Positions 1 through 7,529 of a DNA stretch of 39,864 nucleotides are shown here, in pieces. A program made the position numbers and the translations under genes. This DNA is from Terriglobia bacterium (lineage in GTDB: Bacteria; Acidobacteriota; Terriglobia; Bryobacterales; Bryobacteraceae). The DNA lies in assembly GCA_020073365.1 (NCBI GenBank), contig JAIQFL010000070.1, forward strand, positions 1-39,864, given 5' to 3'. Numbering within the stretch: position 1 is the stretch's first letter; each line of letters starts with the position of its first letter. The notes under the pieces were generated by a model. It made no database searches and was not told the origin of the DNA. It saw only the letters and a program-made list of their open reading frames with translations.

Positions 1-1
1 G

Positions 2-2731
2 GAGAAGTTGCGGCCCGACATGGATCTGCAGTGCTATTTCGAAAGGCCGTCGGCCATTGCGGCGTTAAGCGACACCAGCGCAACGGGCTTCACGGTGTCG
101 GGTTGCTGGCGACAGCAGTTCGATTGGGCGGTCCTCGAATGGAACCGGGACAATGTGTTCGAGCATCCCGCACTGCGCAACCTGCCGGACGGAGACCTGA
201 GCGGAATCAGCCTGGCGTATGACGAAGTTCGGACGAATTGTATACCGCTCGATTCCACGACGTACGACTCACTGGGCTGGTCGTATTTGAGGGTTTGGGA
301 GGAGCACCGGGTCGGGTCGACCGACGTCGAAGGATTCCACTGGGTTCCGCTGAAGAATTACGCGACGCCCCTGGGTGGCGGGTATGTTCCGGCGACGGCC
401 CAACTCCAGTTGCAGGGGACGCCAACGGTGGGGGACCTCATCGAACTAGCGTGGTTGGACGACCACTGCAACTACCAGATTGCGACAGGCGACAGCCTGG
501 AATCGGCGATCAGCGCGCTGGTTGGGTTCATCAACAACAAGCACGACAATGGCTGCGTAATATCGGCCAGTGCCGATGGATCGCGGATTACGCTGAGCTA
601 CACCGGCGCGCCGGGAGCCAATGGCAACCGGGTCGGGGTGTACGGCGGTATTCACGGGGCGGCTACGGAATCCTGGTCACCCTCGTGGGCCATGTTCACG
701 GGCGGAGTTTCGCCGCACCAGTGGAGAGTGAATTTGAACCTGGGCGAGCTCACGGACTCGAACAACCACCATGTCGAAGCGACTAACGTGAGGAAGTTAC
801 GATGGACCTGGGCTGCCGAGCTGCAGCCGAACAACTTTCAGCGGAACGAGTTTTCAGTGGTAGTGACGAACTGGCAGGTCACGGGGACGAATCTCGTGTA
901 CAGCGTGGCGGGGCCTGGGAGCCGAAGAATTGAGAATGATTCGTCCGAAGTCACGTTCGTGGGGGCCTGGACCGAGGAGCGCGGCAACTATTCGGGTGGA
1001 TCGAGCCATTACACAACGACCCCCGGCAATCACCTGCAATGCACGTATTCCTCGCCGGTGGGACACACGTTGTACCTGGGGACGAGGTATCTGGATGGGG
1101 GGCCGAATCCAGTTCAGGCGACTATTCAGGTGGATGGCAACCCGACGCTAACTCTGGATCTCGCGCGCTCAGGAGAGGATGTACTGATCCGCCATTCCCT
1201 GGGTCAATTCGCGGCGGGCGGACCACACACGGTCACCGTGACACACAGCGGTACGCAGGAAAAGAGGCTGTACTTCGACTTCCTGGAGATTGCGGTGCCC
1301 GCGTCGGAGCTACCCACATTCGTCAGTTGTCCGACTACTACACTGGCGACCGACTGGGACACCAACCACTCACTGGCGATCGCGCCGGAGAGGACGGCCT
1401 GGCTGATCGACAAGCTGGGCTTCCAGGGAAGAGCCAATCACTACGCAGGCGCGATGTGGTTCTACGAGGTATATTGCCCGGGCAACCAGTACGCGTCGGC
1501 AACGGTCCAGTTCGCGGGAACGCCTCATTTCATGGACATCACACAAATCACCCTTGCTGGGACTTCGATCCAGCATGTGAACCTGACCAGTGACACGGCG
1601 GAGAGCATCGCGAAATGTTTTGAGCTGCTGATCTCGGCCGGCGCGTCGGCGGTGTGGGCTCACGCTGACGGGGCGATCCTCACGATCACGGCGCGCGCCA
1701 TGGGGGTGGCAGGCAACAGCATCGGCATGTCAGCGAGTAACAGTGGCAACACTTTCACGGCGACGGCCAGCGGTGCGACGATGTCCGGAGGGGCAGGCCC
1801 GACCTCGGAGAGCGACCTGGCGTGGCGGACCGATTTGACCGCAACGCCACGGCTGAACCGGGCAGTGCGCGATTGGAGTCGCAGCTACTTCCGGGCGCTG
1901 AAAGGCTACGGAATCGATGCGGCGGCGGCTTTCAGCATGGAACTGCGGCATGGTGACGACAGCGCGGCAACGGGAATTGCTCAGAGATACCCGGACGGAC
2001 CGGTGTGGGTGAACACACCAGCGTTGCAGACGAACTTCAGTCCCGCCAGTACTGCATTTTGGCAGCAAGTTTACCTGGATATGGGCAATGTGATGGCGCA
2101 AGCCGGGGCGTCGCCGTACCTACAATTCGGGGAAGTACAGTGGTGGTACAAGGCGGATGACGGCTCGGGTATGCCCTTTTACGACGATTACACCAAGAAC
2201 GGGTTCCAGGCAGCTTACGGGCAATCGATGGCAGTGATTCCGAACCAGAATGCGGACCCCGGAATGTTTCCGAAGGAGTGCGCTTTCCTGCCGGGACTCG
2301 TTGGCCAATTCACGAAGACCATCATGGATTTTGTGCGCCAGTCTCACCCGGAGGCCCGCTTCGAGGTGCTCTATCCGCCGGATGTGAACGATACACCGCT
2401 GAATCGAATCATTAACTTTCCGAGCGACCGATGGACTTCGGCAAGTCTCACTTGCCTCAAGACGGAGAACTTCACCTACACGGGCGACAGAGACCTGAAT
2501 AAAGCTCGTGAGTCGATTGGATTGCCGCGGGGACTGGGGTTTCCTCCGCCCCAGTGCAGTCACCTGGTCGGTATCGGCGACTGCACGACTCCATGGGAAA
2601 GGGAGCGGCGGCTGGCTTTCGCCGCGGGGGTCGAGTCAGTGGTGCTTTTTGCACTGGATCAGTTCTGTCTCATCGGGTACGGTTTGCCGCTGGATCATAA
2701 GCGCGGCCGCGCGCGTTTCATGGGAAAGTAG
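2..2731 (+). CDS. Large phage-tail-like protein (possible non-contractile tail sheath/TIM-barrel type), 5' end outside window
   Basis: The reading frame is open to the left edge, so the first residues are probably missing; the first in-window starts are TTG at 8 and ATG at 20. Two segments, about residues 127-236 and 496-600 counted from position 8, look like copies of one beta-rich module: each opens with a QLQGTPT or QFAGTPH strand, passes through a GD/SDT helix motif and ends in a GN...TGG/SGG turn. That pattern is common in phage tail and baseplate proteins. The C-terminal 300 residues are mixed alpha/beta with many Trp and Tyr, including YLQFGEVQWWY, and would fit the TIM-barrel domain described for non-contractile tail sheath proteins. 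There is no signal peptide or membrane segment. I recall similar proteins in acidobacterial genomes, but the assignment is from memory of family patterns. No other phage gene lies in the window. Confidence 0.6.
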   Translation, partial: EKLRPDMDLQCYFERPSAIAALSDTSATGFTVSGCWRQQFDWAVLEWNRDNVFEHPALRNLPDGDLSGISLAYDEVRTNCIPLDSTTYDSLGWSYLRVWEEHRVGSTDVEGFHWVPLKNYATPLGGGYVPATAQLQLQGTPTVGDLIELAWLDDHCNYQIATGDSLESAISALVGFINNKHDNGCVISASADGSRITLSYTGAPGANGNRVGVYGGIHGAATESWSPSWAMFTGGVSPHQWRVNLNLGELTDSNNHHVEATNVRKLRWTWAAELQPNNFQRNEFSVVVTNWQVTGTNLVYSVAGPGSRRIENDSSEVTFVGAWTEERGNYSGGSSHYTTTPGNHLQCTYSSPVGHTLYLGTRYLDGGPNPVQATIQVDGNPTLTLDLARSGEDVLIRHSLGQFAAGGPHTVTVTHSGTQEKRLYFDFLEIAVPASELPTFVSCPTTTLATDWDTNHSLAIAPERTAWLIDKLGFQGRANHYAGAMWFYEVYCPGNQYASATVQFAGTPHFMDITQITLAGTSIQHVNLTSDTAESIAKCFELLISAGASAVWAHADGAILTITARAMGVAGNSIGMSASNSGNTFTATASGATMSGGAGPTSESDLAWRTDLTATPRLNRAVRDWSRSYFRALKGYGIDAAAAFSMELRHGDDSAATGIAQRYPDGPVWVNTPALQTNFSPASTAFWQQVYLDMGNVMAQAGASPYLQFGEVQWWYKADDGSGMPFYDDYTKNGFQAAYGQSMAVIPNQNADPGMFPKECAFLPGLVGQFTKTIMDFVRQSHPEARFEVLYPPDVNDTPLNRIINFPSDRWTSASLTCLKTENFTYTGDRDLNKARESIGLPRGLGFPPPQCSHLVGIGDCTTPWERERRLAFAAGVESVVLFALDQFCLIGYGLPLDHKRGRARFMGK

Positions 2732-2874
2732 AACGCCGCAGCAGCAGGAGACCGTACCAAGCACTCAGGCCGTCGCGGCAGCGTCAACGGAATCGATGCG
2801 CACAGCAGATCATCAGAGTCGCGCCGCCAGTGGACGTACACGCCGTGCCAGACCCGGGGCCAGGCGCCGGGGTG

Positions 2875-3423
2875 CTACAACGCAACCACCTTCTCGACGG
2901 GAGGTTCCAAAATGCAGATGTCGTCCAGGTTGCGGTACTTTTCAGCGTAGTCCAAGCCGTATCCCACCACAAACTGGTCGGGGATCTGGAAACCAACGTA
3001 GCTCGCGTGAACAGGGCGAAGCCGCCTCTCGGGCTTGTCCAGCAGCGCCGCTATGCGGATCGACTTGGGCCTGCGCTGTTCCAGTACGTGCATCAGGTAA
3101 TTCAAGGTCACACCGCTATCGACGATATCCTCCACGATCAGCACGTCGGCTCCTTCAAGCGAGATATCCAGGTCCTTCGTGACCTTCACTTCGCCGGAAC
3201 TGGTCTTCCCTTTGCCGTACGTCGAGATCCCCATGAAGTCGACAAAAACGTCGCGCTTCATGGCGCGTGCCAAGTCCGTCAGAAAGAAGCTAGCGCCCTT
3301 GAGGATGCAAATCATGTGGAGATTTCCGTCGGGATAATCACCGGAGATTTGCTCCCCGAGTTCCCGGATACGGGCCTGGATCCTCTCGGAAGAGATCAAC
3401 ACGCGCAGCGTTGGATCGATCAT
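2875..3423 (-). CDS. hpt: Hypoxanthine phosphoribosyltransferase
   Basis: This 182-residue protein transfers the phosphoribosyl group of PRPP to hypoxanthine or guanine in cytoplasmic purine salvage. The PRPP-binding signature is clear: VLIVEDIVDSGVTL, with the acidic ED pair and the phosphate-binding loop. Upstream the ILKGASFF loop and downstream the VVGYGLDYAEKYRNL segment are both typical of bacterial Hpt. Length matches the family (about 175-185). I chose the ATG at 3423 because the family begins close to the RVLIS motif, and the longer frame upstream would overlap the preceding gene. The start lies 11 bp after the stop of the secreted protein at 3435-4253, so the two are probably co-transcribed. 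Nothing is missing from the active site. Confidence 0.95.
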   Translation of the reverse strand: MIDPTLRVLISSERIQARIRELGEQISGDYPDGNLHMICILKGASFFLTDLARAMKRDVFVDFMGISTYGKGKTSSGEVKVTKDLDISLEGADVLIVEDIVDSGVTLNYLMHVLEQRRPKSIRIAALLDKPERRLRPVHASYVGFQIPDQFVVGYGLDYAEKYRNLDDICILEPPVEKVVAL

Positions 3424-3434
3424 GGAGTCTATTA

Positions 3435-4253
3435 TTATCCGCCAAGCTTGAAGCGCGTGCTCATCGGTCCGAGGTGAATGTGTGCGCCGGTCGCCTTCCC
3501 GGGCACGGCCTGACGAAAAGCAAGAAACGGAATCTTGTTTTCGGTCAGGAATTCGCGCAGCCAAACCCCTTCCGGTTGGTCAGGGCTGATGGCTACGTCC
3601 ACGCGCCCACGATGGTCGAAGCCCAGGGCGCGATGCACGGCCGTGTCTCCCATCGCACTGACCGGAAGCGGCTTTCCGAAATGGCTTGCGAAAGCCATCT
3701 CCACCTTGGTGAACGCTACCGCCGTGAAGGTGCCGTCGCCATCGAAGCGCTCGGCAATCTGCAGCGCTTCGGCCGGAGCCTGCGACAGCTTGTTTTCGAG
3801 AGATTGCTCGGCCCTGGCCATCTCGGCCAGTTGTACCGTCAGCCTGGCGCGCGAATCTGCCAGATCGCACTCCTTGCGCGCGAGCTCCAGATCATCGAGG
3901 AAGGGGGCCAGCGACAGCTTAGATGCCGCCCCTGCGTCCACCAACTTTTGGGCCTCCCCGTAAGCCCTCTTGCGGCGCTCGAAGCGGCGACTCGCCGCGC
4001 CGATCATCTCGTCCGATTGTTCGGCCGTCAGTTCTTGACCGTAAAGAGTTTTCCGCAGATACGCGGCGTCCTGTGCATCGGCAATCTGCTCCTCCGCCTT
4101 CTCCAACTGGGTTCGCGGAAGGGCCCCGGCCGCCACCAAGGCTCGAAGTTTTTCGATTCCCGCTTTGGCGCGCGCTACCTCGGGGTCATCATTGGTCTGC
4201 GCGCACACAAAGCTCGCGCACACCAGCAGTATGAGGCCCGGATAAGAACGCAT
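3435..4253 (-). CDS. Secreted coiled-coil protein with M15/VanY-like C-terminal half
   Basis: A 272-residue protein with a Sec signal peptide (MRSYPGLILLVCASFVCAQ). Residues 25-170 are rich in Ala, Glu, Lys, Arg and Leu with heptad spacing and should form a long coiled coil. The C-terminal 80 residues hold FDHRGRVDVAI, then a Trp-containing helix, then TGAHIHLGP. This H(x6)D ... HxH arrangement recalls the zinc ligands of D-Ala-D-Ala carboxypeptidases of the M15 fold, though the spacing is not canonical. If correct it would act on peptidoglycan in the periplasm, with the coiled coil as spacer or partner-binding arm. The signal peptide and HxH motif are visible directly; the enzymatic role is inference. 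It sits 11 bp before hpt on the same strand. Confidence 0.7.
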   Translation of the reverse strand: MRSYPGLILLVCASFVCAQTNDDPEVARAKAGIEKLRALVAAGALPRTQLEKAEEQIADAQDAAYLRKTLYGQELTAEQSDEMIGAASRRFERRKRAYGEAQKLVDAGAASKLSLAPFLDDLELARKECDLADSRARLTVQLAEMARAEQSLENKLSQAPAEALQIAERFDGDGTFTAVAFTKVEMAFASHFGKPLPVSAMGDTAVHRALGFDHRGRVDVAISPDQPEGVWLREFLTENKIPFLAFRQAVPGKATGAHIHLGPMSTRFKLGG

Positions 4254-4344
4254 TCTCTTTGATTGTAATACGAAAGGAAGGCGGGCATTTTCCGGGAGAA
4301 CTCGAGACCATTCTTGGGAATCCTCCGTGAACCGCCGCCGCGAC

Positions 4345-4599
4345 CTACTTTCGGTCTTCCCTCCCGCGGTACTGCAGCGCGAAATTCAACTGTTTGATCG
4401 CCTCATCGGTCGCCCGCATGGCCGCCGCTTTGTGCCCGCCGAAATCGTGGGGGGCCTCGGCGAGATAGGCGCGCGCATCCCTGAGGGCTTCGATGGCAGC
4501 GGCAAGCCGCGGATGCATGGCTCGCTCGTTCTGCGCCGACAGCGTCCAGGCACCAACGCTCAACACCGCGCCCAAAACTACACCTGAGATGAATTTCAT
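4345..4599 (-). CDS. Small secreted protein of unknown function (84 aa)
   Basis: The first 22 residues form a Sec signal peptide ending SAQ, followed by a short helical protein with the pattern HPRLAAAIEALRDARAYL and GGHKAAAMRATDEAIKQL. The second segment resembles small periplasmic helical-hairpin proteins with a GHrxkAlexxxxAixql motif that are widespread in Gram-negative bacteria and have no agreed function. Start ATG at 4599 is preceded by an AGGAG ribosome-binding site about nine bases upstream. It lies 91 bp before the secreted coiled-coil gene on the same strand and may be the first gene of that transcript. Confidence 0.75.
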   Translation of the reverse strand: MKFISGVVLGAVLSVGAWTLSAQNERAMHPRLAAAIEALRDARAYLAEAPHDFGGHKAAAMRATDEAIKQLNFALQYRGREDRK

Positions 4600-4664
4600 C
4601 GTCTTGTCTCCTCGTTTGGTTTGTGGGACTGCAATAATCGCGCCATTCTATCAAGAAAGAACGC

Positions 4665-4721
4665 GGGGCTGTCGCCGTGGCGGACAGCCGGGGCGGCAGG
4701 TGGGGGCTGTCACCGCGGCGG
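4665..4721. repeat. 19-bp imperfect direct repeat with internal dyad
   Basis: Positions 4665-4683 and 4703-4721 share 17 of 19 bases (GGGGCTGTC then CCG, GGCGG). The first copy also forms a hairpin with arms GGCTGTC at 4667-4673 and GACAGCC at 4683-4689. It lies in the 268-bp gap between two divergently transcribed genes and may be a REP-like sequence. No coding function is visible here. Confidence 0.5.
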
Positions 4722-4867
4722 CACTAGGGACACGTGGCGGCAGTCAGCCGTCTGCTCACCGCCTACGCGCCAGCCATTCTGTCTTCGGGGTCCTGACTCC
4801 TCGCACCAGGCGTTCCTGCTTCAACGGGCACAGCCGCTTTTAGCGCATAATCGGAGGAACGCCCGAT

Positions 4868-5044
4868 ATGACCCGACACTTTCTGGTTCCTTTCTTTCTG
4901 GCGGTCGCGGCTGCCGCGACTGCCACGACGTGTTAAGACCTCAGCTTTCTCAAGCTGCCCGGCACCGCTACCACGAGCGTCACCGAAGTACCGGCTGCTT
5001 CCGGGCAAACGAGGCTTCCGGCCTATTGTCAGGCGAAAGGCTAC
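4868..5044 (+). pseudogene. 5' part of the tannase/feruloyl esterase gene, cut off by an in-frame stop
   Basis: ATG at 4868 has a good ribosome-binding site (GGAGG at 4853-4857, ten bases before the ATG) and encodes a signal peptide, MTRHFLVPFFLAVAAAATA. The codon at 4934-4936 is TAA, directly after a cysteine. Past that stop the same frame runs without interruption into the esterase: DLSFLKLPGT..., then PAYCQAKGY, which is the usual mature N-terminus of secreted tannase-like esterases. The family normally has C-E/A-x-L here, so a single G-to-T change (GAA to TAA) would explain the break. The gene is therefore either a recent nonsense pseudogene or carries a sequencing error. Confidence 0.85.
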
Positions 5045-6442
5045 GTGACCACGCCCGGTCTCCACGGCGAGCCGAGTAACAAGGTGAGCTTCGAACTCGA
5101 TCTGCCGGCAACCGGGTGGAATGGCAAGCTCTATTTCGCGGGCGGCGGCGGCTTCAGCGCCGGCCGCTCGAACAAGGCTGTACTGGCGCAAGGTTACGCG
5201 TCAGCCTACACGGATGCCGGTCACGAGAATCCGTCGGCCTTTGACGCTACCTGGGCAAACAACAGTCTGACCAGGAAGGTCGATTTCTTTTACCGCGGCA
5301 TCCATGTGGCGACCGTGGCCACCAAGGCCATCACCAAGGCGTTCTATGACAGGCCTCTCGAACGGGCCTATTTCGTGGGCTGTTCCACGGGCGGAAGGCA
5401 GGCCCTGATGGAAGCGCAACGCTTCCCCGAGGACTACGATGGCATCGTTGCGGGAGCCCCAGCCGTCGATTTCACGGGGCTCATGTTGGAGTTCTCGTGG
5501 AACCAACGGGCCTTATTGGCCTCGGCTGCGAGCTACATCCCGGCATCGAAGCTCCCCCTCATCGCCAAGGCCGTGCTGGCGGAGTGCGACGCCCGCGACG
5601 GACTCGCCGATGGCGTGATCGGAGATCCGCGGAAGTGCAACTTCAAACCCGCCAGCCTGCAATGCCGCGCAGGTGAAGGGCCGGATTGCCTCACCGCGGC
5701 GCAGGTCGAAACGCTTCAGAAACTGTACGCGGGCCCGTCCACTTCCTCGGGCCGCCAGATCTTCCCGGGGATGCCGATGGGGCACGAGGATACTCCCAAC
5801 TACGCGGCCTACGTTTTCGGCAACACACAGCCTGTCGCCCGGCCCGACGGATCGCTCACCTACACGGGCGACTACATCCAGAGCTCCACTGTGGCCGCGC
5901 TGGAGTTCGAATTCCAAGAGCAGTTCCTCAAGTATGAGGCCTTCCGCACGGGCAATCCGGTTTATGATTGGCGGACATTCGACTTCGACAAGGATCTGTC
6001 CAAGGTCGCCGATCTGGCGAAACTGCACAACGCGCTCAATCCCGATCTGTCCCGCTTCCAGAGGCGCGGCGGAAAGCTGATCATCTATAACGGCTGGGCC
6101 GATCCGGTGGTTCCACCGGTCCGAATCGTTCAGTATTACGAGAAGGTGGAGTCCGTCATGGGTCCCGAACGCACGCGCGAGTTCGCGCGGCTGTTCATGG
6201 CGCCAGGCATGAACCACTGCGGCGGCGGCCCCGGACCGAATTCGTTCGACGCCCTGGGCGCACTTGACCAGTGGGTGGAGCATGCCACCGCGCCGGACCG
6301 GATCGTTGCCTCCCACTCGACCAATCGCGCGGTGGATCGTACGCGGCCGCTGTGCCCGTACCCGCAGGTGGCGAAGTGGAAGGGTGTGGGCAGCACCGAT
6401 GACGCGGCCAATTTCGATTGCTTAGTCCCGGGGCAACCTTAA
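5045..6442 (+). CDS. Tannase/feruloyl esterase family hydrolase (open part of an interrupted gene)
   Basis: Family members hydrolyse ester bonds of plant phenolics such as gallate or ferulate esters, outside the cytoplasm. The catalytic serine lies in GCSTGGRQAL (Ser114 counted from the GTG at 5045), the aspartate in YNGWADPVVPP (Asp353) and the histidine in MNHCGGGPG (His391). Cys113 and Cys392 are next to the serine and histidine, giving the family's CS-D-HC arrangement. Lid-domain cysteines are present around CDARDGLADG and FKPASLQC. A GTG at 5045 preceded by GAAAGG could start translation, but the product would lack the signal peptide and about 35 mature residues. The natural start is ATG 4868, separated by the TAA at 4934. 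It precedes the isomerase-like gene by 43 bp. Confidence 0.85.
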   Translation: MTTPGLHGEPSNKVSFELDLPATGWNGKLYFAGGGGFSAGRSNKAVLAQGYASAYTDAGHENPSAFDATWANNSLTRKVDFFYRGIHVATVATKAITKAFYDRPLERAYFVGCSTGGRQALMEAQRFPEDYDGIVAGAPAVDFTGLMLEFSWNQRALLASAASYIPASKLPLIAKAVLAECDARDGLADGVIGDPRKCNFKPASLQCRAGEGPDCLTAAQVETLQKLYAGPSTSSGRQIFPGMPMGHEDTPNYAAYVFGNTQPVARPDGSLTYTGDYIQSSTVAALEFEFQEQFLKYEAFRTGNPVYDWRTFDFDKDLSKVADLAKLHNALNPDLSRFQRRGGKLIIYNGWADPVVPPVRIVQYYEKVESVMGPERTREFARLFMAPGMNHCGGGPGPNSFDALGALDQWVEHATAPDRIVASHSTNRAVDRTRPLCPYPQVAKWKGVGSTDDAANFDCLVPGQP

Positions 6443-6485
6443 TCGGGCAGGCCGGGCATCCCCATCGAGGAGCATAATAAGGGAG

Positions 6486-7340
6486 ATGACCTCGAGACGT
6501 GAGTTCTTACAGACCAGCTCGCTGGCCGCCGCCCTGAGCGCCACAGCCCGTGGGAGGCAGATCCAAACCCTTGGGGTGCAGCTCTACACCGTGCGCACCG
6601 TGCTGCCTCAGAAACCTGCCGAGACCCTGAAGGCGATTGACGCAATCGGCTACCGGGAGGCGGAAGCCACCTACGTGGGATTGGATCAGATCTGGTCCGC
6701 TCTGGAGGCCACCCGGTTGAAGCCGGTGAGCATCCACCTGGACTCGGCACTCGTCACGAAGGGAAAGGACGATGACATCGCCCGCACCTTCGACGAGCTG
6801 AAGAAGCGCGGATTCTCCTTCGCGGTTTTCCCGTATCTGCCGCCGGCGGAACGCGGTGGACTGGACGTGATCCGGGCCGTGGCGGACAGGTTGAACCGCG
6901 CCGGCGAGAAGTGCCGGTCGGCCGGGCTCAGCTTCTGCTACCACAACCATGCGTTCGAATTCGAGCCCATGGAGGGCACCACGCCTTTCCAAGTGCTGAT
7001 GGACAGCACCGACAAGAAACTGGTGGGACTCGAAATGGACGTCTTCTGGGTCAGCGTAGCCGGCCACGATCCGGCGGAGCTACTGGGCAAGCTCTCCGGC
7101 CGCGTCCCCTTGTTGCACCTCAAGGACAAGGAGAAGGACACCCCCTTGATGTACAAGGAGGCGGTCGCGCGCACTGCATTCAAGGAGGTGGGCCATGGCG
7201 TCATCGACTGGCCCAAGGTCCTCAACGCCGCGGCGTCCGCGGGTGTGTCGCACTACATCGTGGAGCAGGATCAGACGCCCGGCGATCCGCTGGAGAGCCT
7301 CCGCCAGAGCTTTGCGTACGTGTCCAAGCTGAACTACTGA
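6486..7340 (+). CDS. Tat-exported sugar phosphate isomerase/epimerase-like TIM-barrel protein
   Basis: A 284-residue protein beginning MTSRREFLQTSSLAAAL, a twin-arginine signal (SRREFL). The rest is an AP-endonuclease-2-like TIM barrel of the xylose isomerase superfamily. Metal-ligand segments are visible in order: YHNHAFEFEP, GLEMDVFWV, LLHLKDKEK and, near the end, YIVEQDQ. Proteins of this type are very common in Acidobacteria and Planctomycetes, usually without a known substrate; they may isomerise or epimerise sugars or inositol derivatives in the periplasm. The start is fixed by the RR motif; AGGAG lies about 14 bases upstream and GGGAG is adjacent. It may be co-transcribed with the esterase upstream. 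Confidence 0.88.
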   Translation: MTSRREFLQTSSLAAALSATARGRQIQTLGVQLYTVRTVLPQKPAETLKAIDAIGYREAEATYVGLDQIWSALEATRLKPVSIHLDSALVTKGKDDDIARTFDELKKRGFSFAVFPYLPPAERGGLDVIRAVADRLNRAGEKCRSAGLSFCYHNHAFEFEPMEGTTPFQVLMDSTDKKLVGLEMDVFWVSVAGHDPAELLGKLSGRVPLLHLKDKEKDTPLMYKEAVARTAFKEVGHGVIDWPKVLNAAASAGVSHYIVEQDQTPGDPLESLRQSFAYVSKLNY

Positions 7341-7428
7341 CCTTCGGCGGACCTCCTCGGGCCGACCCGTGAACAGGTGAGTCCATGGGGACGAGCACTC
7401 AGGCTCAAATGCTGTGAAAGAATCGGTT

Positions 7429-7448
7429 GGCAGGCGAAAGCGCCTGCC
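7429..7448. repeat. Perfect 8-bp palindromic hairpin (REP-like)
   Basis: GGCAGGCG at 7429-7436 pairs with CGCCTGCC at 7441-7448 around an AAAG loop, followed by CCACC. It lies in the 189-bp gap after the isomerase gene. No T-run follows, so it is more likely a REP-type extragenic palindrome than an intrinsic terminator. Confidence 0.6.
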
Positions 7449-7529
7449 CCACCAAAAACTAAGGCTCCTCAAGAAATCCTGAAGCAGGGCGATAAGAAGA
7501 ACGAGGTCATAGCCTCATCGAGGTGACGC

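Noticed and set aside
2-2731. Calling the left end a prophage
   Set aside because: Only one tail-like gene is in the window; no integrase, portal, terminase or attachment site is visible.
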